In this document: in pieces, positions 34,716-41,967 of the stretch | Position numbering within the stretch: position 1 is the first letter of the stretch | How the letters are laid out: each line of letters starts with the position of its first letter | Assembly (NCBI GenBank): GCA_947473355.1 | Contig: CANJCQ010000031.1 | Span: forward strand, 1-44,880 | Origin: Sphingomonadaceae bacterium | Lineage (GTDB): Bacteria; Pseudomonadota; Alphaproteobacteria; Sphingomonadales; Sphingomonadaceae | DNA length: 44,880 nt | Direction of reading: 5' to 3' | The notes under the pieces: generated by a model | Database searches by the model: none | Told to the model about the DNA's origin: nothing | What the model saw: the letters and a program-made list of their open reading frames with translations, nothing else | Program-made: the position numbers and the translations under genes

Positions 34716-36107
34716 ATGACCCAAGCCTGCGAACTGACAGCGATCGATATTTCAAAGGCTTATCAGGCCGGAGAGCTCTCCCCGGTCGAAGTATTGCAGT
34801 CCGTGCGCGCGCGTGTCGAGCAGACCGAACCTTTGCTCTCAGCTTGCTGGGCAGTGAATTTTGACGAGGCGATGCATGTTGCGCTGGCCTCTGAACAGCG
34901 ATGGCGAACGAAAACGCAGCTGAGCGCAATTGACGGCATCCCGATCAGCATAAAGGAGATGATCGCGACAGCGGGCATCCCTCGCCCGCTAGGCACGGCA
35001 GCGGGGGACATGAGCCCTGCACTGGAAGATGCCCCTCCCGCAGCCCGCGTAAGAGAGGCTGGTGCAGTCATCTGGGGGAAGACGACGAATCCCGATTTCG
35101 GGATGTTGTCTTCAGGACTTTCAAGTTTTCACAAGCTGGCGCGCAATCCCTGGAACCTCGAGCTTACACCGGGAGGGTCCTCTGCGGGGGCGGCAGCCGC
35201 TGCGGCAGCCGGCTATGGCCCGCTGCATCTCGGCACTGACATCGGAGGTTCGCTCAGACTGCCTGCCGGTTGGTGCGGCATCTTCACGCTGAAACCCAGT
35301 TTCGGAAGGGTGCCAATTTATCCTCCCTTCATTGGCCGCGTAGCTGGCCCGATGACACGCACCGTGGGTGATTCAGCCCTGCTGATGCGTGAACTGTGCA
35401 AACCCGACCCGCGAGATTACATGAGCCTTCCTCCGGCTGACATCGATTGGAATGACCTGGAGCTGGATATTTCCGGGCTCCGGATTGGCCTGATGACGGA
35501 TGCAGGGTGCGGAACCCAGGCTTCTCCCGAAGTGAAGAGCGCAATCGAAGCTGCTGCGATCCTGTTCGAAAATGCCGGCGCAATCGTTGAGCCGGTAGAG
35601 CCGTTTCTGACGCGAGACATGCTCGACGGCCTGGATACCTTTTGGCGTACCCGGTTTCTGGCAGAAACAAGCCATCTCCCGCCACAGGTCTACTCCAGGA
35701 TTCTTCCCTATATCAGGGAATGGGGAGAGGGCGCATCGAACGCTGACAGCCTGGATGTCTACCGCGGTTTCAACCAGATCGCCGTCATGCAGGAGACGGG
35801 TTTAAGCCACTTTGGTAGCCTGGATTTTCTGATTTCACCCGTAGCGCCAGAACCAGCATTTCCTGCCGAGTGGCCCTCCCCTACTCGTGATCCGGCAAGA
35901 CCGTTCGAACACATTGCGTTCACCGTCGCCTATAACATGACCGGTCAGCCAGCCGCCTCGATCAACTGCGGATTCACCTCTGACGGGCTGCCCATCGGCA
36001 TGCAAATCGTTGGCAAAAGGTTCGACGATCGCAAAGTGATGCAACTCTCGCAGTTCTGGGAGAATTCGAGGTCGCGTCCAATGGAATGGCCGCGTCTGAA
36101 ACAATAG
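34716..36107 (+). CDS. Amidase (amidase-signature family)
   Basis: The protein is 463 residues. The Ser-cisSer-Lys triad is visible: Lys80 in PISIKEM, the cis-Ser in TPGGSSAGAAA (155/156) and nucleophile Ser179 in GTDIGGSLRLPA. The C-terminal GQPAASINCGFTSDGLPIGM is also characteristic. It hydrolyses amides, in catabolic clusters often aryl or alkyl amides or cyclic-imide products; the substrate is not predictable. AGGAG lies five bases upstream of ATG 34716; ATG 34701 is in frame but less well placed. It is the first intact gene after the debris zone. Confidence 0.9.
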   Translation: MTQACELTAIDISKAYQAGELSPVEVLQSVRARVEQTEPLLSACWAVNFDEAMHVALASEQRWRTKTQLSAIDGIPISIKEMIATAGIPRPLGTAAGDMSPALEDAPPAARVREAGAVIWGKTTNPDFGMLSSGLSSFHKLARNPWNLELTPGGSSAGAAAAAAAGYGPLHLGTDIGGSLRLPAGWCGIFTLKPSFGRVPIYPPFIGRVAGPMTRTVGDSALLMRELCKPDPRDYMSLPPADIDWNDLELDISGLRIGLMTDAGCGTQASPEVKSAIEAAAILFENAGAIVEPVEPFLTRDMLDGLDTFWRTRFLAETSHLPPQVYSRILPYIREWGEGASNADSLDVYRGFNQIAVMQETGLSHFGSLDFLISPVAPEPAFPAEWPSPTRDPARPFEHIAFTVAYNMTGQPAASINCGFTSDGLPIGMQIVGKRFDDRKVMQLSQFWENSRSRPMEWPRLKQ

Positions 36108-36247
36108 CCCCCCGCACCTCCAAATTGCCGGACCTGCATACCTGCCTGGAACTGCCGATTTGGCGAGTGCAGGCAGGCGACCTTGAAAGTCTCGTCGCGC
36201 ACCAGGCCGCGCTCCGTTAGCGCAGCAGTGCCGTTTCCGCCCGTGCG

Positions 36248-37507
36248 TTAAGTGTCCCAAACGAGATGCAACTCGCGCGGTCCTATCACCGGGCCGCAGC
36301 GGTATGTAACTGGTTTGCCACTCGCGAGCCTGAAGGTCGGCAGCCGCGCTAGCATCTCCTCGTAGAGCGTCTGCAGCTCGATCCGCGCGAGATGCGAGCC
36401 CAGGCAGCGGTGCGGCCCGGCGCCAAAGGCGAAATGGGCCTTGTTGTCGCGATTGAGGTCGAATCGATCCGGATTGGGAAACTCTTCCGCATCCAGATCG
36501 GCGGCGGGATAGCCCAGTTTCACTGTCTCGCCGCGTTTCATCGTCACGCCTTCGAAGATGGTATCTTTTGCAACGGTGCGGATGACGGCGAGGAACGTGT
36601 GGCGGCGCAGCAACTCTTCGGCTGCTTCGGTAATCAGTCGGGGATTGGCGCGCAACTCGTCCTGCAGACCGGGATGGGCAGCAAGATGGCGCACGCCGTG
36701 CCCCATGCCGTTGACCACAGTATCGAGCCCGGCAATGAAAAGCAGTACGCAGTAGTTCTGCAGGTCGTGCATCGTCAGCGGCCTGCCATCGACCTGCGCC
36801 TGCGCCAGCAGACTGATCACGTCGTCGCGCGGATGGGCCATGCGGTCGACCAGCGTGTCTTGCATGACATCAACGATCTCGCGCAGCTTGCGCTGGGAAT
36901 CTTCGAGGCCACCGAAAGATTGGGAGAGATGTTCCTTGGCAATCCGGCGGAATTCGGCCTGCCGTTCCAGGGGCAGACCGAAAATCTCCAGAAACACTTG
37001 AACCGGGATCGGTTCGGCGATCTCGGACATGAATTCGCAGGCGCCGTTCGGCTTCGCCTTGTCGATCAGGTTAGCGCAGAGCGATCGAATCCTGTCCTTC
37101 AGCGCCAACATTGTCTTTGGTGAGAAGGCGGCATTGAGCGGTGCGCGGAATTTCGAATGGTCAGGCGGATCGAGCATGATCGGCACGGGCTGGACCACAT
37201 TTGACATGTCGATCTTCGCGCCGCCCATTGCCTGCATTTGCGCGCTGTGCGCAATGTGGTCGCTGGAAAACACTTCCCACTCGCGCGCCGCCCGGGCGAC
37301 AGCGTCGTGGCGGCAGATCATCCAGTAACCGCCGTCATGCGGTGACCAGAAGATAGGCGGGGCGTTGCGCGCGAGGTCGAGCACGCGCGCGGGCATATCC
37401 GCGACCAGGCCCGGGTCGAAATACATGTCAAAATCGTAGACCAGCGCTTGCGGCACATGATCTGGCTTTGGAGCGAGGCGGGTCTTGGCGGCATCTTTGG
37501 CCATCAT
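36248..37507 (-). CDS. Cytochrome P450 (CYP101-like)
   Basis: The protein is 419 residues, a soluble bacterial class I P450. The I-helix is LLFIAGLDTVVNGMG (A-G-x-D-T), the ExxR is EELLRR, and the haem loop is FAFGAGPHRCLGSHLAR with Cys368 as thiolate ligand. The layout and the C-terminal end LHLVWDT resemble P450cam (CYP101) relatives, which hydroxylate terpenoids and similar hydrophobic rings. AGAGGA precedes adjacent ATGs at 37507 and 37504; either could be used. It is divergent from the SnoaL-TauD-P450 operon, with a shared 269-bp control region that holds a palindrome. Confidence 0.92.
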   Translation of the reverse strand: MMAKDAAKTRLAPKPDHVPQALVYDFDMYFDPGLVADMPARVLDLARNAPPIFWSPHDGGYWMICRHDAVARAAREWEVFSSDHIAHSAQMQAMGGAKIDMSNVVQPVPIMLDPPDHSKFRAPLNAAFSPKTMLALKDRIRSLCANLIDKAKPNGACEFMSEIAEPIPVQVFLEIFGLPLERQAEFRRIAKEHLSQSFGGLEDSQRKLREIVDVMQDTLVDRMAHPRDDVISLLAQAQVDGRPLTMHDLQNYCVLLFIAGLDTVVNGMGHGVRHLAAHPGLQDELRANPRLITEAAEELLRRHTFLAVIRTVAKDTIFEGVTMKRGETVKLGYPAADLDAEEFPNPDRFDLNRDNKAHFAFGAGPHRCLGSHLARIELQTLYEEMLARLPTFRLASGKPVTYRCGPVIGPRELHLVWDT

Positions 37508-37704
37508 TCGATTCCTCTTCCGCTTGTTTTGATTTTTGGGGCGCCAGAGCAATGCGTGGGCACTGGTTCTGGTAACGCGATCCTACGCCTGCTTCGCCCC
37601 TCTCCGCGCTTCCGGTCTCTTTGCGAGCGCGTCAGGCAATGCAGCTTGATCCATCGATGCCTGTCCTGCTACCTTGCCGGACCACGAGCGGCTTGCAAAT
37701 GCCA

Positions 37705-37726
37705 ATGTGGAGCATAGGTTCCACAT
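37705..37726. promoter_or_regulatory. 22-bp palindrome, candidate operator of the P450 cluster
   Basis: ATGTGGA (37705-37711) and TCCACAT (37720-37726) form a perfect 7-bp inverted repeat with an 8-base spacer. It lies in the 269-bp gap between the leftward P450 and the rightward SnoaL gene, 50 bases upstream of the latter's ATG. The size and symmetry suit a dimeric regulator (IclR, GntR or TetR type). No regulator gene is present within the cluster. Confidence 0.5.
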
Positions 37727-37776
37727 CGGATGGTAAGCGTCAATGACTGCCGCCGGCGGGACGAGAGGGTGAGACC

Positions 37777-38220
37777 ATGGTAAATGATGACGTCATCGGG
37801 CTCAACCAGCTTGCCTATCGCTATGCCAAGGCAGTCGATTCATGCGATGTCGCGCTGTTCCAGAGCGTCTTCACCCCCGATGGGCGCCTGCGGAGCTATC
37901 ATCCCGATGCCGAGCAGCCTTTCGCGGATCTGACTGGCCACGCGCAGCTCGCGGTCGTGCCCGATACGATGCGCGGCATGTATGGTGCGACTACCCATAT
38001 GATGACCAACCACCTCGTCGAGGTTTCCGACGACTCTGCGACTGGCGAAGTACTTTGCACCGCCCGCCATCTCGAAGGCGCATCGTCGATCAATGTGATC
38101 ATCCGCTATATCGATCGCTACGCCAGGCATCAGGAAGAATGGCGCATTGCCGATCGTCAGATCCGTTTCCTGTGGAGCGAGCGGCACGAGGTTAGCGACA
38201 GCGGCATGGGACGCAGCTGA
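37777..38220 (+). CDS. SnoaL/NTF2-like protein
   Basis: The protein is 147 residues. The pattern GLNQLAYRYAKAVDSCDVAL, then FQSVFTPDGRL, with a central tract SDDSATGEVLCTARHL and the aromatic end RYARHQEEWRIADRQIRFLW, matches the SnoaL-like/nuclear transport factor 2 fold. The family includes cyclases, isomerases, dehydratases and small-ligand binders in steroid and aromatic catabolism. GAGGGTGAG lies upstream of ATG 37777. It is the first gene of the rightward oxidative operon. The reaction is unknown. Confidence 0.8.
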   Translation: MVNDDVIGLNQLAYRYAKAVDSCDVALFQSVFTPDGRLRSYHPDAEQPFADLTGHAQLAVVPDTMRGMYGATTHMMTNHLVEVSDDSATGEVLCTARHLEGASSINVIIRYIDRYARHQEEWRIADRQIRFLWSERHEVSDSGMGRS

Positions 38221-38240
38221 AACGATCGGAGAATTAGAAC

Positions 38241-39083
38241 ATGGCAACTGTGAACAGGATCGAGATACGGCCGATAACGCCCGTTGTCGGCGCGGTGGCG
38301 AGCGGTGTCGACCTGCGCGAAGCACTCGATGCGGAAGGTCTGGCCGAGATCCGCCGTTCACTGCTCGAAAAGGGGGTCGTCTTCTTCCGAGGGCAGGATC
38401 TGACCCGCGAACAGGTTGCAAAGTTCATGAGCCAGTTCGGCCCGCTCGGCACTGATCCGTTTTCAGTCGCCGCGCTCGCCCCGCCCACGCCCGAGGCTTC
38501 GGTCCACGACATGCCGACCTACGGCAATGCCAGGGCAACCGCGGTCTGGCATATGGATTCGACGCTCGCCCCCGCTCCCGCTGCCTTCCTGTCGCTGCGT
38601 GCGCTCGAGCTACCGCCGTCGGGCGGCGGCGATACCTGTTGGGGCAGCATGTATGCTGCCTATGAAACCCTGTCCGAGCCGGTGAAGGCGATGATCGATG
38701 GCCTCAGTGCCGAGCATTCCGCCTACAAGACACTGCCGCTGCTGGGCGGATCGAACACCGGCTATCTCCAGGAGGAGATGCGCAACATCCATCCGGTGGT
38801 GCGCGTTCATCCGGAGACGGGCCGCAAGGCGCTGTTCGTTAACGAGCTGTGGACCGAATCGATCGTTGGCCTATCGCGCCACGAAAGCGACAGCATCCTG
38901 GCCATGCTGTGGAAGCATTCGATGTCGCCCAAATTCACAATGCGCTGGCAATGGCAGGTGGGTGACCTGGCACTGTGGGACAACATGGCGTTCCAGCACT
39001 ATGCGGTGCGCGACTATCACGGAAATCGCGTGCTGCAGAAAGCCTATGTCCAGGGAGAACGGCCGCGCGGCCCGAAGGGATGA
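38241..39083 (+). CDS. TauD/TfdA-family Fe(II)/2-oxoglutarate dioxygenase
   Basis: The protein is 280 residues. The iron ligands are visible: His104-x-Asp106 in VWHMDST and the distal His253 in FQHYAVRDY, with downstream Arg for 2-oxoglutarate. The N-terminal region VGAVASGVDLREALDAEGL is typical of TauD. Such enzymes hydroxylate next to a hetero-atom, so that sulfonates, aryloxyacetates or ethers fall apart, using O2 and 2-oxoglutarate. The stop overlaps the possible P450 start (ATGA), so the oxygenase and the P450 are translationally coupled. Confidence 0.88.
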   Translation: MATVNRIEIRPITPVVGAVASGVDLREALDAEGLAEIRRSLLEKGVVFFRGQDLTREQVAKFMSQFGPLGTDPFSVAALAPPTPEASVHDMPTYGNARATAVWHMDSTLAPAPAAFLSLRALELPPSGGGDTCWGSMYAAYETLSEPVKAMIDGLSAEHSAYKTLPLLGGSNTGYLQEEMRNIHPVVRVHPETGRKALFVNELWTESIVGLSRHESDSILAMLWKHSMSPKFTMRWQWQVGDLALWDNMAFQHYAVRDYHGNRVLQKAYVQGERPRGPKG

Positions 39084-39088
39084 GTGAG

Positions 39089-40327
39089 ATGGCAACGAAG
39101 ACGAAACCGCGCGCGAATGATATCCCGGACCATGTTCCGGCAGATCTGGTCTGGCAGGAAGACTTCGAAGAGTTCGCGACTGCCAAGGAAGACCCGTTCC
39201 GCCGGATGGGCGAACTGCACGACGGCCCCGATATCCTCTGGATGCGGAAATCCGACAAGGGACTGGGCGGCGGCGTGTCGGGCTGGCTGTTCACGCGCTA
39301 TGAGATGATCCGCGAGGCCCTGACCGACACCGAGAACTTTGCGAGCGGCAACGAACGCAACATGATGAGTGCGATCGGCATCGATTGGCCGCTCATCCCG
39401 ATCGAACTCAATCCGCCGCAGCAGCAGCGTTACCGCAAGGTGCTGGAGCCGTTCTTCGCGCCGGCTGCGATCGATGCGCTGGACGGGGCGATCCGCGATA
39501 CCTGCAACGACCTCATCGCCAAATTCGATTCTACGAATTCGTGTGAGTTCGTTGGCGAATTCGGCGAGAAATTCCCGTCGCAGATTTTTCTCGACCTGAT
39601 GGGCATGCCGCGCGAACGGCTGCAGGACTTCCTGATCTGGGAGCGTGGCATGCTTCGAGGCAGCCCGCAGGAGGTGGTCGCCTTCATGACTGCGATCCAC
39701 GACTATCTCAGGGACTTCGTGCGTGAACAGCACAGCAAGCCGACATCCGCGCTGATGCGGGGTATCACCTCGGCCCGTCTCGACGATGGGCAGCCGCTAA
39801 CCGAAAATGAAATGATCAGCATCAGCTATCTGCTCTACATTGGCGGGCTCGATACGGTATACGCCACTATCGGCTGGATCTTCTGGCACCTGGCGCGGGA
39901 CCAGCCATTGCAAAGCCGCCTGCGCGACCATCCCGAGGAAATCAGCCGCGCCACCGAGGAATTGCTGCGCGCCTTCTCGGCCGCCTCGACCGGACGACGC
40001 GTCAAGCGGGACTTTGAATTCCACGGCGTGAAGATGCGTGCCGGCGATGCCGTGACCACTTTCCTCTCGCTCGCCTCGCGCGATCCGCTGGTCTTCGACA
40101 ATCCCCATTTCGTCGATATTGACCGCAAGCCGCGCCACCTGGCTTTTGGCACCGGCCCGCACACCTGCCTCGGCCTGCGGCTGGCCAAGCGCGAGATCAA
40201 GATCGTGCTCGAGATATTCCTTGCTCGCTTCCGCAACATCCGCATGACCGAGGGCAAGCAGCACCGGTTCCATGTCGGCAGCGTGTTCGGCATCGATTAC
40301 CTGCCGCTCGAGTGGGATCCGGCCTGA
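39089..40327 (+). CDS. Cytochrome P450 (CYP101-like)
   Basis: The protein is 412 residues from ATG 39089 (GAAGGG upstream), or 415 from ATG 39080, which overlaps the TauD stop. The I-helix is LLYIGGLDTVYATIGW, ExxR is in EELLRAFS, and the haem loop is LAFGTGPHTCLGLRLAK with Cys360. The C-terminal block FHVGSVFGIDYLPLEWDP closely follows the P450cam ending (SGIVSGVQALPLVWDP), so it is CYP101-like, typically terpenoid or norisoprenoid hydroxylases in sphingomonads. Such enzymes usually need a [2Fe-2S] ferredoxin and a flavoprotein reductase, neither of which is in the window. Confidence 0.92.
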   Translation: MATKTKPRANDIPDHVPADLVWQEDFEEFATAKEDPFRRMGELHDGPDILWMRKSDKGLGGGVSGWLFTRYEMIREALTDTENFASGNERNMMSAIGIDWPLIPIELNPPQQQRYRKVLEPFFAPAAIDALDGAIRDTCNDLIAKFDSTNSCEFVGEFGEKFPSQIFLDLMGMPRERLQDFLIWERGMLRGSPQEVVAFMTAIHDYLRDFVREQHSKPTSALMRGITSARLDDGQPLTENEMISISYLLYIGGLDTVYATIGWIFWHLARDQPLQSRLRDHPEEISRATEELLRAFSAASTGRRVKRDFEFHGVKMRAGDAVTTFLSLASRDPLVFDNPHFVDIDRKPRHLAFGTGPHTCLGLRLAKREIKIVLEIFLARFRNIRMTEGKQHRFHVGSVFGIDYLPLEWDPA

Positions 40328-40444
40328 TCGCGAAAGGAACTTGATTCGAATTAGCGAAATGGCCGTCACAATTCAGGATGGACACGCGAAGCAATCTGGC
40401 TAGCCTGCGTCGCCAAGAAAACACGGATTTGGGGAGAACTGGGC

Positions 40445-41710
40445 ATGACCGAGCTGGCTGAAGCGCGCGATTATGATGACATGTTCGACATCGAGGAGGA
40501 TGCTCTTCGCAGCGGCGCAGGAGTGGCCAGCGATCCCTATCCAGCCTGGGCCGAATTGCTTTCCAGAGGACCGGTGCATGAGGGACCGATCTCCGGGTTC
40601 ACCGGGGAGGAACCCAGCCGCGGCAACCTCTATATCCCCGGCTATCAGTATTTCTCGGTGTTCAGCTTCGCCGGAGTCAGCGCAGGTTTCACCCGACCCG
40701 ATGATTTCAATTCGCAATCCCATCAGGTCTCAGGCTCATTCACAGACACCATCCTCGCACTGGACGGATTGCAGCACCGCCAACTGCGCGATGTGATCCA
40801 GGAGCATTTCCAGCCGGCAGCAGCCAGCAGCTGGTGGCGCGAAAAGATCATCGCCGGGCTAGTCGACGAGCTTGTCGGCAACTTCGAGAACCAACAGCAG
40901 GTCGATCTCAACGCACAGCTTTTCGCCCGTCTACCGCTGCGCACCGTGACCGAAGGATTTGGCCTGTCGCATGAGGAAGGACTGGATTTTCGGCGCGGCA
41001 TTCTCGCTGCGATGAACTATGCGGCAACGCCCGAGCAACGAATGCAGGCGATGAACGCAGCCAACGAAATTCTCGACCGGGTTATCCGTGCGCGAATGGA
41101 ACAGCCTCAGGACGACGTGATTTCAAGGCTGGTCGCGGCCAAATTGCCGGAAGAGGGCGAGGGAACCCGGCCCCTGACCCTCAATGAAATAGCCGGTTTC
41201 TGCCGCCTGATCGTGTTTGCCGGTGGCGGCACGACATGGAAGCAACTGGGCATCACCCTGTTCGCCTTGCTCAACAATCGCGATCAGCTGGAAGCCGTCA
41301 TGGCGGACCGGACGCTGCTGCCCAAGGCCATCCTCGAATCCGCCCGGTGGTATCCAAACGATCCAGTTTTCGCGCGCATGGCCAAGCGCGACGCCGAGCT
41401 TGAAGGAACCATGATTCCGGCGGGGTCGATCCTGCATCTTTGCCTCGGTTCCGCCAACCACGATCCGTCGCGTTGGGAAGAGCCGGATAAGTTCGACATC
41501 TTCAGACCGGTTCAGCGCTCGGTCGCATTTGCTGCCGGACCGCACTCCTGCCTTGGCCAGCATGTGGCGCGTGAGGAAATGCTGGGCGCGATGAATGCGC
41601 TGTTCGATCGGTTCCCGAACATCCGCTGGGATCCGTCCAAACCTGCACCCAAGCTGAGCGGCAGCCTGATCAGCCGCGGTCCCGGGCCGCTGCATGTTCT
41701 GCTGAACTGA
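40445..41710 (+). CDS. Cytochrome P450 (different family from its neighbours)
   Basis: The protein is 421 residues. The I-helix is FAGGGTTWKQLG (A-G-G-G-T-T), ExxR is in ESARW, and the haem loop is VAFAAGPHSCLGQHVAR with Cys369. The A-G-G-G-T-T form and overall character separate it from the two CYP101-like P450s. GGGGAGA lies eight bases upstream of ATG 40445. It starts 117 bases after the preceding P450, and the ferredoxin gene follows 17 bases later, so it is probably served by that ferredoxin. Substrate unknown. Confidence 0.92.
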   Translation: MTELAEARDYDDMFDIEEDALRSGAGVASDPYPAWAELLSRGPVHEGPISGFTGEEPSRGNLYIPGYQYFSVFSFAGVSAGFTRPDDFNSQSHQVSGSFTDTILALDGLQHRQLRDVIQEHFQPAAASSWWREKIIAGLVDELVGNFENQQQVDLNAQLFARLPLRTVTEGFGLSHEEGLDFRRGILAAMNYAATPEQRMQAMNAANEILDRVIRARMEQPQDDVISRLVAAKLPEEGEGTRPLTLNEIAGFCRLIVFAGGGTTWKQLGITLFALLNNRDQLEAVMADRTLLPKAILESARWYPNDPVFARMAKRDAELEGTMIPAGSILHLCLGSANHDPSRWEEPDKFDIFRPVQRSVAFAAGPHSCLGQHVAREEMLGAMNALFDRFPNIRWDPSKPAPKLSGSLISRGPGPLHVLLN

Positions 41711-41727
41711 CCGAGGGAGCTTAGGTT

Positions 41728-41922
41728 ATGAAAATCAGCGTTAGAGCCGATCTTTGCTGCGCCGCCCAGTTATGCACCAAGAATGCGCCCGGCATCTACC
41801 GTCTGGACGAACTCGGCTACAATGCCTCTGACGGCGACGAGGTTCCGCCGGGACAGGAAGCTGAAGCTCGCAGAGGCGCTCGCAGTTGTCCTGAGGGAGC
41901 AATCAACCTCGAAGGCGAATAG
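41728..41922 (+). CDS. [3Fe-4S]-type ferredoxin for P450
   Basis: The protein is 64 residues. The cluster motif is Cys10-x5-Cys16 ... Cys54-Pro55, with Ala at the position that would be the second cysteine of a [4Fe-4S] site and an additional Cys11. This is the small ferredoxin type usually encoded next to bacterial P450s. It gives electrons to the P450 upstream, 17 bases away. It lacks a neighbouring ferredoxin reductase gene. It is the last gene of the rightward operon; the Baeyer-Villiger monooxygenase ends 45 bases further on the opposite strand. Confidence 0.88.
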   Translation: MKISVRADLCCAAQLCTKNAPGIYRLDELGYNASDGDEVPPGQEAEARRGARSCPEGAINLEGE

Positions 41923-41967
41923 TTGCCACGCTCTGTGAATGCAGAGGAATATCATTTGTAGTCGCGC

